Part shown: positions 49,161 to 56,936 of the stretch, in pieces
How positions within the stretch are numbered: the stretch's first letter is position 1
Layout: the number at the start of each line of letters is the position of its first letter
Assembly (NCBI GenBank): GCA_903825315.1
Contig: CAIKAD010000001.1
Span: 1 to 64,000, forward strand
Length of the DNA: 64,000 nt
Direction: 5' to 3'
From: an uncultured Candidatus Peregrinibacteria bacterium
GTDB lineage: Bacteria > Patescibacteriota > Gracilibacteria > Peribacterales > Peribacteraceae
Notes under the pieces: generated by a model
What the model saw: only the letters and a program-made list of their open reading frames with translations
The model's database searches: none
Told to the model about the DNA's origin: nothing
Translations under genes and position numbers: made by a program

Positions 49161-49904
49161 TTACTTCTTCGCTAATCCTTCCAATGCCTTGAGAGCTTCA
49201 ATGGGTACCATCCACACCGTGGTGTTGCTCTGGTCCGAGCTTAAGTCGTTAATGCTCTGGAGGGTACGGAGGTGGAGGGCTCCAGGAACTTTGGCGAGCA
49301 TCTCGGCTGCCTTTGCCATGTTTGCTGCAGCACCCACTTCTCCTTCTGAGTTGATGATGACCGCCTGCTTCTCGCGCTCTGCCTCGGCTACCTTTGCGAT
49401 GGTCCGTTTGAGGGTTTCGGGAAGCACGATGTCCTTGAGTTCCATCGAGTGTACGTCTACGCCCCATGTCTCCGACGTGGCGTCCACTGCCTTCTTGATG
49501 TTCTCGCTCACCTGTTGTTTGTTCGCCAGGAGCTCGTTAAGGGCCACTTCACCTACAGCATTGCGCATGGTGGTCTGAGCCAGCTGCGACACGGCATTGA
49601 AGAAGTCCTCCACCTCGATGACGGCCTTTTCCGCGTTGTTCACCTTGAAGTAGATGACGGCGTTGATGCGGACGGGAATGTTGTCCTTGGTAATCGCTTC
49701 CTGGTCCGGCACGTCCACCGCCTTGATGCGCACGTCCACCTTCACAAGGCGTTGGAAAATGGGGATGAGCAGATGCCAGCCCGGCCCCCATGTGCGGGCG
49801 TACTTGCCCATGGTGAACACGATGCCGCGTTCATACTGGTCCACTTGGCGGATCATGGCGACGATGAGGACAATGACGAGGATGGCGGGGACAAGGAGGG
49901 GCAT
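49161..49904 (-). CDS. SPFH/Band 7 (stomatin-like, slipin) membrane protein
   Basis: The 247-aa product has one N-terminal membrane helix (LLVPAILVIVLIVAMI) and an SPFH domain (YERGIVFTMGKYARTWGPGW; VDVPDQEAITKDNIPVRINA; LETLKRTIAKVAEAEREKQA-type helix region). Such proteins form oligomeric rings in membranes and organise microdomains or proteases; in many bacteria they pair with an NfeD protein, which is absent here. A TAGTAT box lies about 25 nt upstream. Confidence 0.9.
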   Translation of the reverse strand: MPLLVPAILVIVLIVAMIRQVDQYERGIVFTMGKYARTWGPGWHLLIPIFQRLVKVDVRIKAVDVPDQEAITKDNIPVRINAVIYFKVNNAEKAVIEVEDFFNAVSQLAQTTMRNAVGEVALNELLANKQQVSENIKKAVDATSETWGVDVHSMELKDIVLPETLKRTIAKVAEAEREKQAVIINSEGEVGAAANMAKAAEMLAKVPGALHLRTLQSINDLSSDQSNTTVWMVPIEALKALEGLAKK

Positions 49905-49968
49905 GGTTGGGGGGGGTGTTGAGTGAACGATACTACGGGCTGGGATGTTGTCTAGGGTGTGTCTGTTG

Positions 49969-50085
49969 GGAATCCGAGGAATCCGAAGAAACCGAAGGTA
50001 CCGAAGAATGACATTTCACACGCTTCAGGATTTGGTATGTGACCGATCCTCGGATTCATTGGATTCCTCGGTTTCGTCGGTTTCA
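49969..50085. repeat. Nonamer palindrome upstream of rpiB
   Basis: Left arm: GGAATCCGA, GGAATCCGA, AGAAACCGA, AGGTACCGA (49969-50004). Right arm: TCGGATTCA, TTGGATTCC, TCGGTTTCG, TCGGTTTCA (50050-50085). The loop contains GTGACCGATCC. The loop closely matches the copy at 50544-50659. Confidence 0.85.
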
Positions 50086-50108
50086 TCCTGTCGTGCTATC
50101 CTTAGAAC

Positions 50109-50543
50109 ATGCAGCTTCCCAAACGCGTTGTCCTCGCCTCTGACCATGCCGGCTTCACCTTAAAGGAAGAGGTCAAAAAACATCTCGTTCAGAAGGGGAT
50201 TGACGTGATCGACGAGGGGACGTTTAGCGAGGAGTCCGTCGATTATCCTGTCATCATGCGGCGGGGCTCGGCCGTCGTCCTGGAGCAGAAGATCCCGGGC
50301 ATCTTCTTTGGCGGCAGCGGCAACGGCGAACAGATGGCTGCCAACAAAGTCCGGGGTATCCGCGCAGCGCTTGTCTACAGTGACGATACCGCCAAGCTCG
50401 CCCGCGCGCACAACGATGCCAATGTGATGACGATGGGTGGAAGGCTTACGAAAGTGGAAGATGCGAAGAGGTTTGTGGATATCTTCCTCGCCACGGATTT
50501 TGAAGGGGGGAGGCATGTGAAGAGAGTGAATGATTTGGAATGA
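50109..50543 (+). CDS. rpiB: Ribose-5-phosphate isomerase B
   Basis: The 144-aa product is of the RpiB/LacAB family and interconverts ribose 5-phosphate and ribulose 5-phosphate. It shows LASDHAGFTLKEEV, FFGGSGNGEQMAANKVRGIR and ARAHNDANVMTMGGR. The Cys of E. coli-type RpiB is replaced by Gly, as in the actinobacterial-type enzyme. TGCTATCCT, an extended -10 box, lies 6 nt before the ATG. It is followed by rpe, giving the non-oxidative pentose-phosphate step in one place. Confidence 0.93.
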   Translation: MQLPKRVVLASDHAGFTLKEEVKKHLVQKGIDVIDEGTFSEESVDYPVIMRRGSAVVLEQKIPGIFFGGSGNGEQMAANKVRGIRAALVYSDDTAKLARAHNDANVMTMGGRLTKVEDAKRFVDIFLATDFEGGRHVKRVNDLE

Positions 50544-50659
50544 GGAAGCCGAGGAAACCGAAGAAGCCGAAGGTACCGAGGAATGACATTCCACACGCTC
50601 CAGCTTTTGTATGTGACCGATCCTCGGATTTCTTGGTTTCCTGGGTTTCTTTGGATTCC
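50544..50659. repeat. Nonamer palindrome between rpiB and rpe
   Basis: Left arm: GGAAGCCGA, GGAAACCGA, AGAAGCCGA, AGGTACCGA (50544-50579). Right arm: TCGGATTTC, TTGGTTTCC, TGGGTTTCT, TTGGATTCC (50624-50659). It begins at the base after the rpiB stop codon. Confidence 0.85.
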
Positions 50660-50684
50660 TGCTTTCGTGCTATCCTTCCTCCGC

Positions 50685-51326
50685 ATGCCGCTCCCCATCA
50701 AAATATTCCCCTCCATCCTCTCTGCCGACCTGGCCCATCTCCAGGAAGAGGTCGATGCGATTGCGCCGTACGTCGACGGCATCCAGGTGGATGTGATGGA
50801 CGGGCACTTCGTCAAGAATCTCACCTTTGGGGCGCCGGTCATCAAATGTCTCAAGACAAATCTCCTGATCGACGCGCACCTTATGGTTACCAATCCCGCG
50901 GACCGTCTCGAGGAGTTCCTCGCCGCGGGCGCTAAGCACATCACGTTCCATGCCGAAGCGGTCAAAGACACGAAGGATCGTCAGAATCTGATCGCTGCGA
51001 TACGAAAAGGGGGAGCGACGGTCGGCATTGCCATGAATCCCGATACGCCCGTTACCGCTATCGACGACGTGATCGGCGAGGTGGATCTCGTTCTCGTGAT
51101 GTCTGTCTTCCCCGGGTTCAGCAACCAGAAGTTCATTGCAGATGTACTGGAGAAGGTGCGCACTATCCGGTCCCGTTTTCCCGATCTCTCCATCCAGATG
51201 GACGGCGGTGTCGATGCGGAGACCGCCAAGCTCTGCCGCGCAGCCGGCGCCGACAACTTTGTCTCCGCGAGCTATATTTTTAAAGCCAAGGATAGGAAGG
51301 CGGCTATTGCTTCCCTTCGGATATGA
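50685..51326 (+). CDS. rpe: Ribulose-phosphate 3-epimerase
   Basis: The 213-aa product is a TIM-barrel epimerase converting ribulose 5-phosphate to xylulose 5-phosphate. Visible are SILSADLAHLQEEV, the metal-site segment DVMDGHFVKNLTFG, LMVTNPADRLEEF, SVFPGFSNQKF and the phosphate-binding MDGGVDAETAKLCRAAGAD. Extended -10 TGCTATCCT lies 8 nt before the ATG at 50685; the longer frame upstream is repeat sequence. The stop overlaps the next gene (ATGA). Confidence 0.95.
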   Translation: MPLPIKIFPSILSADLAHLQEEVDAIAPYVDGIQVDVMDGHFVKNLTFGAPVIKCLKTNLLIDAHLMVTNPADRLEEFLAAGAKHITFHAEAVKDTKDRQNLIAAIRKGGATVGIAMNPDTPVTAIDDVIGEVDLVLVMSVFPGFSNQKFIADVLEKVRTIRSRFPDLSIQMDGGVDAETAKLCRAAGADNFVSASYIFKAKDRKAAIASLRI

Positions 51327-51805
51327 TGCGGCGAAGAGTGAGTATCGCGCTCTGCATACTGGGGCTGACGCTCGGGGGATGCACTGCGGCAGTCCGCAAG
51401 CCGGACACTGTTTCCGGTGCACAAGCCACGCTACCTCTTCGTAGCATCGTTCTCACGGGGCCTGCGGGACAGCATCTTCCCCTGCAAGTTGAAGTGGCCT
51501 CCACTCCAACCCAGCGGGAGCGCGGTCTCATGTTCCGTTCGGAAGTAACACGGGGCATGCTCTTTACGTTTGAACGGCCGCAACTGCTCTACTTCTGGAT
51601 GAAGAACACGCTCGTACGGCTCGATATTCTCTATTTTGACGCGGACGGCTCCTTTATCAACACCCGTACGATGGAACCGTGCACAGAGGATCCCTGCCCC
51701 TCTTATCCGTCATCCTCTCCTGCGCAGTATGGCTTGGAAATGCCGGCGGGGTATGTGAGCTCTTCCGGGATCGGGGTGGGGTGGAAGTTGGGAGTATCAG
51801 AGTAA
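51323..51805 (+). CDS. DUF192-family lipoprotein
   Basis: The 160-aa product has a lipoprotein signal (VSIALCILGLTLGGC) and a DUF192 domain (EVASTPTQRERGLMFRSEV; YFWMKNTLVRLDILYFDADG; YGLEMPAGYVSSSGIGVG). DUF192 proteins are small extracytoplasmic proteins of unknown role. Its start overlaps the rpe stop (ATGA), so it is co-translated with a sugar-phosphate enzyme. The stop codon lies in a palindromic repeat. Confidence 0.87.
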   Translation: MMRRRVSIALCILGLTLGGCTAAVRKPDTVSGAQATLPLRSIVLTGPAGQHLPLQVEVASTPTQRERGLMFRSEVTRGMLFTFERPQLLYFWMKNTLVRLDILYFDADGSFINTRTMEPCTEDPCPSYPSSSPAQYGLEMPAGYVSSSGIGVGWKLGVSE

Positions 51806-51895
51806 GAGAATAACGGAGTAACAGAGTAAGGGAATAACAGGTTGCTTCACTCGCGGCTTGTCCTGTTACTCTGTTATTCCGTTACTCCACTACTC
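51800..51895. repeat. Palindromic repeat of the GAGTAACAG type
   Basis: AGAGAATAACGGAGTAACAG and AGTAAGGGAATAACAGG on the left oppose CCTGTTACTCTGTTATTCC and GTTACTCCACTACTC on the right. It exactly fills the gap between the convergent DUF192 and purC genes and overlaps both stop codons. No T-run is present. Confidence 0.75.
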
Positions 51896-52859
51896 ACTTC
51901 TGGAAATACGCCTTCAAATTCTTCTCGATCCGTCCCGTCACATCCGCGTTCTCCGGAAGGACAAAGGTTCCGCCCGTCATTTTTTCGTAGAGGCTGATGT
52001 ACTTCTGCGCGAGCATCACACGCACTTCGTCCGTGATTTCCGGCCTCTTGCCGCCATACTCGAATCCCTGCGATCGCAGCCACAAACGGAAGAACTCCTT
52101 GTCTAAACTCTCCGGCTCTTCGCCTTTTGTATGGCGCTCCTCATAGGTTGCCGCAACCCAGTAGCGCGAGGAATCCGGCGTGTGCACCTCATCCCCCACA
52201 GTCAGTTTTCCTTCCGCGTCATATCCCATCTCATATTTTGTATCCACGAGGATCAACCCCCGCTGTGCCGCGATCTCCTGGCCTCTCCTGAACAGTGCAA
52301 ACGCGCGATCCTCGATTTCCTCCCACTGCTCTTTGGTCGCGTAGCCCCGCTCCACGATCCCGGCAGGATCGATGAGTTCATCTTCCTCTCCCTTTGTCGT
52401 TGGGGTGATGATCGGGCTCTTAAACTGCTGGTTCTTCACCATGCCTTCCGGAAGGACGTTCCCGCAGAAGTTTCGTACTCCTTTATTGTAGTTCACCCAG
52501 GCGGATGTTCCCGTGGATCCGGTCAGGTATCCGCGCACCACGATTTCGACCTTCAACATCTTGAGGTTCCTGGCGATGACCACGTTGGGGTCCGGCATGG
52601 CGATGAAGTGGGTGGGCATAACGTCCTTCACCTTGTCGAACCACCACGTGCTGATTTGCGTGAGGATCTGTCCCTTGAGGGGAATGGTGGTCCACAGAAT
52701 ATCGAAGGCGGACTGGCGGTCTGTGGCGATTAATACCCGTTCACGGTCATTCGGCATGTAGACGTCGCGGACTTTCCCTTCATATTTCTTCCCGAGGAAG
52801 CCGAAGTCAGTTCCCTGCAGTGCAGTGGCCAGGAAGGGGGAGAGGGGGGAGGAGGGCAT
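51894..52859 (-). CDS. purC: Phosphoribosylaminoimidazole-succinocarboxamide synthase
   Basis: The 321-aa product is SAICAR synthetase of de novo purine synthesis (CAIR + Asp + ATP). It shows KKYEGKVRDVY, ATDRQSAFD, NLKMLKVEIVVRGYLTGS, ILVDTKYEMGYD and HTPDSSRYWVA. It is of the longer ~300-residue type. TATGAT (52866-52871, minus strand) lies 6 nt upstream of the ATG at 52859, which settles the start against the longer frame. It stands alone; no other pur genes are in the window. Confidence 0.94.
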   Translation of the reverse strand: MPSSPLSPFLATALQGTDFGFLGKKYEGKVRDVYMPNDRERVLIATDRQSAFDILWTTIPLKGQILTQISTWWFDKVKDVMPTHFIAMPDPNVVIARNLKMLKVEIVVRGYLTGSTGTSAWVNYNKGVRNFCGNVLPEGMVKNQQFKSPIITPTTKGEEDELIDPAGIVERGYATKEQWEEIEDRAFALFRRGQEIAAQRGLILVDTKYEMGYDAEGKLTVGDEVHTPDSSRYWVAATYEERHTKGEEPESLDKEFFRLWLRSQGFEYGGKRPEITDEVRVMLAQKYISLYEKMTGGTFVLPENADVTGRIEKNLKAYFQK

Positions 52860-52882
52860 GGCGGCATCATACCAATCCATCC

Positions 52883-55800
52883 TCACGATCCGAAGGGAAT
52901 CAGGAGCAGGAAGCAGCTGCAGGAAATTACCAGCGCCAGGAGGAGAAAATCGCCTGCGAATTTCCATTTGTCGGGGAGTAGCCTTGTGCCGGCGACGGCA
53001 AAGAAGGCGAGGGGAATGAGCAATACCACAACGAAGCGGAAATCCTGGTTGGGCGCATACGGAAAACGGAAGCGGTACGAGAGGCTCGAGGTGATGATGA
53101 GGAGCGTGAGGAGCCAGATGGGCAGAAGTGCGTATGTCCGACGCAGGATCGACCACAGGAACCCCGCGACAATGAACGGGAGCATGAGGAGGCCGAAGAA
53201 GAGGGTGGATACCGCGAACGGTCGAACCAGACCGGGGAAGTCGTACTCTCCGAAGAATGCCGATCGGAAAAAGTATTCCCAGAAGTACGTCCGTCGCGAG
53301 CCATCGTTCCACGGGTTGTTGTAGGGGATCTTGAGGATTTGTACGGGATTGAAGACGAGGAATGAAGATGGCTTATTGGGGATGAGCAGCTGTCCGTTCA
53401 TGCCGTCGTTGCCCAGTGTGAGGGTACGGATAGGGTTAGGTTCCATGAGCCGCATCACGGGGAGCCATCCGCTGAGGACGACGATGAGGAGGAAGCCGAG
53501 GAAGCCGTGGAGGAACTTCGTACGCCAGCGGACCTTCCGGCGCACCAGGAGGCAGAAGAATGCGAGAGGAATGAATGCCGATGCGCTCACCTTGGTGAGT
53601 GAGGCCAGGGCAATGAGGAAAACTGTGGCATACCAGGAACGCCATTTGCCCGTGTGCCACCAGTGAAGGAGGAAGGCCACAACCGCAATAACCAGGCACT
53701 GGTACAGCGGGTCGTTGGAGATTGCCGATGCAAGGAAGACGAGGGAGGGGAACACGGCGAGGAGGGCGCCGTAGAGCAGACGGGAGCGGCCGTCCTGGCG
53801 GGGAATCAGCAACGTACTGATCCACAGAGCGATGCCGTAGGTGATGATGGAGAGGAGAAGCGAAAACCCTTGGAGAATGCCGAGAACGGCGGTCCATGTG
53901 TACCCTGCCCACGTGCTTAGCTTGGCCACGATAGCCGCCAGGAAATAGTAGAGCGGGGGCTGGTGAAACTCCCAACTGTCCACCGCGAGCGGAATGCGGA
54001 ACGTGCGCAGGACGAATTGGATGTAATCGATATGCGCATCAGTGTCGTGACCGCGGGTATTGAAAGGCGTAACGAACACGTACCACCAGCGCAGGACCGT
54101 TGCCAGGGCAAAGAGGAGAGGGGCGGCAGGCCAAACGAAGCGGCGCGGGAGCAACAGCATGATGATGGCGATCGCCCAGATGGCAAAAGCGAGGGCGGCC
54201 ACGCCGAGCGTGAGCGCGAGCGGATCACGGACCGACACGGCAAAGCTGAGGCCGCCGATGCCACCCGAATCACTGAGGACCGCGTGTACCTGGTTCACCC
54301 CCGGCCGGAGGTATGGGCTAAGGTCCACGGGCTTGCCGGCTCCGAAGTCGCAGAATGCGATGCGGTCATCCACCTGTTTCCCGTCGATTTCCATGCTGTC
54401 GATGCAGTCGTCCGGTTTGACGCGGAAGATGTTGGGATGGAGCGCGGGAAGCGTGAGGGGGAAACGGATATCGATTTTTTTTCCTTCCGAAGAAACGAAG
54501 AACGGCAGATCGATTGCGTGTGTCGTTCCGCTGTCATACCGGTACACGGCCTTCCCCACGAGGGAGGAGGTGGCGCGGAAGAGGAGGATTCCGGTGCAGA
54601 GGAGCCCGGCGGAGGCGGTGGCCAGTTGGATCGTCAGCAGTGTTTTTCTCTGGTGGGCTGTAAGCACAAAGCGGGGCGCACGCTTGCGCGAAGACCGTTC
54701 CGGCGGCCATAGGAGCAGTACCAGCAGGGCAGCCATTGCCACGGTGCGCGCATTCAGGAGGAAGATGAGGGAGAGACGCTGCTGATCCGCAAATTGCCCG
54801 TAGTGTGAGGGGTACACCCAATGTGTCGCGGTGCCGATGAAGACGGCGAGCAACAGCATGGCAACGGCGCGGTTGAACGATTTGGGGGATGCAGAGAGCT
54901 GTAGCAGCCGGACGATGAGCAGCGGAAAGAGCCAGAGGAAATACTGCGGCGAAAGGATGGGAAGCGTGAGTAGCAACCAGAGCAGCGCGGATGGCAGGAG
55001 GGAGGTCAGCGGATAGCGAGCAGGCTTTTTCCAACCGATGTACGCCAGCACAACGGCGCCTGCGGCAGCTATCGCTTCCGCGGCGAAGGCGAGCGAAGTC
55101 CCCATCTCCATGTTATGGAGCGCCAGGTGGTGGTACTGGAGGTTGTCACGCACTCCACGGAGTGCATTAAAGAGCAGGTGTGCCAGGGACCACGTGCTCT
55201 CCGCCTGGAATCCGCGCACACTCTGATACTCCAGGAAGTAGGTGAGATTGGAGAGGAGCCCAGCCGGTCCCAGGATGAGAAGCGGAAGAAGGACGGCCGC
55301 CGCCGCGCCTGCGAGCGCCCCGAGAGACCAGCGCAGGCGGGAACGCCGCGGCGTGGCGAGCAAGAAGAGGGGGACGAGGAAGAGCGGCAGAACTTTGATT
55401 CCTGCAGCGATTAGCAGAAAGAAGCCGCTCTGGGCGTGTCGTTCCCGATCATGGGCATTCCAGGCGAGGAGCAGGAGGAGCCCTACGAAAATGTCGTACC
55501 GGGCGAACACCAGTTCCTGGCTGAAGAGCAGAGTGGTTGCGAGGAGCGCCAACGGCACATAAAAGGAGGGCCAGCTCTTTCCCTTCTTTCCCAGGAGAAC
55601 GTATCCGCACGTGGCCGCCATTGCGAGGAGGAGAGTGAGGAGCCATGCCTTTTCAAATGGCGTACGGAACGGATTGGATGTCACTCCGGAAAAGAGGGTG
55701 GTGGCGAGCGGCGGGTACTCGCTGTCCAGCGTTGCCCCTTCCTCGCCCGTCCAGTGCTGTACAGTCCTACCAATCCGCTCATATACACCGGTATCCTGTG

Positions 55801-55906
55801 AGCCGCGGATGCCGGGCAGATACTGCCAGCCGAGGGTGGCTACGGCTGCAAGGCAGCAGAGTGCCAGTGCTGTTTGCCAGCCTGCCCGCGCGAAGAACGC
55901 CCGCAT
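52883..55906 (-). CDS. Double GT-C glycosyltransferase (two membrane transferase modules)
   Basis: The 1007-aa product has a first membrane module (~residues 1-430, GT87/DUF2029-like: DTGVYERIGRTVQHW, SEYPPLATTLF, FARYDIFVGLLLLLAWNAHD), an extracytoplasmic beta-rich domain (~470-580, LDLPF/IDIRFP strands, VDLSPYLRPGVNQVHAVLSD) and a second module (~590-1007, ArnT/PMT-like: HDTDAHIDYIQF, FHQPPLYYFLAAIVA). It probably uses polyprenyl-phosphate sugars at the outer membrane face. TACACT lies 6 nt upstream of the ATG. It is the largest of the transferases near the Cys-rich surface proteins. Confidence 0.83.
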   Translation of the reverse strand: MRAFFARAGWQTALALCCLAAVATLGWQYLPGIRGSQDTGVYERIGRTVQHWTGEEGATLDSEYPPLATTLFSGVTSNPFRTPFEKAWLLTLLLAMAATCGYVLLGKKGKSWPSFYVPLALLATTLLFSQELVFARYDIFVGLLLLLAWNAHDRERHAQSGFFLLIAAGIKVLPLFLVPLFLLATPRRSRLRWSLGALAGAAAAVLLPLLILGPAGLLSNLTYFLEYQSVRGFQAESTWSLAHLLFNALRGVRDNLQYHHLALHNMEMGTSLAFAAEAIAAAGAVVLAYIGWKKPARYPLTSLLPSALLWLLLTLPILSPQYFLWLFPLLIVRLLQLSASPKSFNRAVAMLLLAVFIGTATHWVYPSHYGQFADQQRLSLIFLLNARTVAMAALLVLLLWPPERSSRKRAPRFVLTAHQRKTLLTIQLATASAGLLCTGILLFRATSSLVGKAVYRYDSGTTHAIDLPFFVSSEGKKIDIRFPLTLPALHPNIFRVKPDDCIDSMEIDGKQVDDRIAFCDFGAGKPVDLSPYLRPGVNQVHAVLSDSGGIGGLSFAVSVRDPLALTLGVAALAFAIWAIAIIMLLLPRRFVWPAAPLLFALATVLRWWYVFVTPFNTRGHDTDAHIDYIQFVLRTFRIPLAVDSWEFHQPPLYYFLAAIVAKLSTWAGYTWTAVLGILQGFSLLLSIITYGIALWISTLLIPRQDGRSRLLYGALLAVFPSLVFLASAISNDPLYQCLVIAVVAFLLHWWHTGKWRSWYATVFLIALASLTKVSASAFIPLAFFCLLVRRKVRWRTKFLHGFLGFLLIVVLSGWLPVMRLMEPNPIRTLTLGNDGMNGQLLIPNKPSSFLVFNPVQILKIPYNNPWNDGSRRTYFWEYFFRSAFFGEYDFPGLVRPFAVSTLFFGLLMLPFIVAGFLWSILRRTYALLPIWLLTLLIITSSLSYRFRFPYAPNQDFRFVVVLLIPLAFFAVAGTRLLPDKWKFAGDFLLLALVISCSCFLLLIPFGS

Positions 55907-56124
55907 GGGGTCAGTGTAGCAGGCTCCCTACGGAGAGCGTTAACGGCAGAGGAGGACGTCGTTTCCCGACCGCAAGGACCGGAGGCATTCAGTCCGTCGG
56001 AGTCCTTGCTCGTAAAGAGGTATTCACTTTCCACATTCGAGGAAGGCGGGAGAGGTGAGGCGAGAAAGAACGTGGACCGGTAATGGGTCGCTTTGCTGAC
56101 CGGACAGCGCTATACTGGCTTGCC

Positions 56125-56826
56125 ATGGATTCCGCATTTCACTCCACCCTCTCGCTCGTCCTCCCGTGTTACAACGAGGAGGAGAACGTTGCCGCCACGG
56201 TGCGCGAGGTGGCGCAGTGGTTTACGGAGCAGGGCATCCGGGGCGAAATCATTGCAGTGGATGATGGATCCAGGGACCGGACCGGAGTAATTCTGGAAGA
56301 GCTGAAAGCGGAGGTCCCGTTCCTCAAGATCGTCTCGCGCCATCCCAACGGCGGGTACGGCATTGCGGTGCGTGCAGGATGCGATGCCGCCACGTGCGAT
56401 TGGATCGCTTTCATGGACAGCGACGGACAGTTTAGAGTTAAAGATCTGGAGCTCCTTCTCGTGCACGTGGGCGACTACCCCTTTGTCACCGGTCGACGCG
56501 CGCACCGCGCAGACAAGCTGGTCCGGAACGTGTTTGGAAAGGTTCTTGGCGCCATGAACGTCATTGTCCTGGGATTGTGGGTGCGCGACGTTAACTGCGG
56601 GATGAAGGTGTTCCGCCGCGACATCTGGCTGCAGATCCGTCCCGAGCACGGCGTGGAGAAGCTCTTTAACACGGAGGTGTTCCTCAATCTCAAGCGCAAG
56701 AAGATCTCCTGGTTCCAGGTAGACGTGCCGCACTACCCGCGTCGGGCGGGGAAGCAGACGGGAGGTTCGGTGCGGGTTATCTTCCGGATGTTCAAAGAGT
56801 TGTGGGATTTGAGGAGATCGTCGTGA
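56125..56826 (+). CDS. GT2-family glycosyltransferase (polyprenyl-phosphate sugar synthase-like)
   Basis: The 233-aa product is a GT-A fold enzyme: LVLPCYNEEENVAATVREVA, VDDGSRDRTGVILEEL, SRHPNGGYGIAVRAGCDAA and the metal-binding FMDSDGQF. The sequence resembles dolichyl/polyprenyl-phosphate mannose or glucose synthases without C-terminal membrane helices. It would supply lipid-linked sugar to the adjacent GT-C enzymes. TATACT lies 8 nt before the ATG at 56125. It diverges from the double GT-C gene and converges with the PMT-like gene. Confidence 0.87.
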   Translation: MDSAFHSTLSLVLPCYNEEENVAATVREVAQWFTEQGIRGEIIAVDDGSRDRTGVILEELKAEVPFLKIVSRHPNGGYGIAVRAGCDAATCDWIAFMDSDGQFRVKDLELLLVHVGDYPFVTGRRAHRADKLVRNVFGKVLGAMNVIVLGLWVRDVNCGMKVFRRDIWLQIRPEHGVEKLFNTEVFLNLKRKKISWFQVDVPHYPRRAGKQTGGSVRVIFRMFKELWDLRRSS

Positions 56827-56925
56827 AGAAACCGAGGAAACCGAAGGTACCGAGGGATTTTTGGTCATACATCCCATGACTTTGGAGATGACCGACCCTC
56901 GGATTCACCGGTTTCTTCGGTTTCC
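56827..56925. repeat. Nonamer palindrome between convergent glycosyltransferase genes
   Basis: Left arm: AGAAACCGA, GGAAACCGA, AGGTACCGA. Right arm: TCGGATTCA, CCGGTTTCT, TCGGTTTCC. The loop contains GATGACCGACCC, like the loops at 50040 and 50615. It starts one base after the GT2 stop codon. Confidence 0.83.
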
Positions 56926-56936
56926 CTGTTCTTCTT

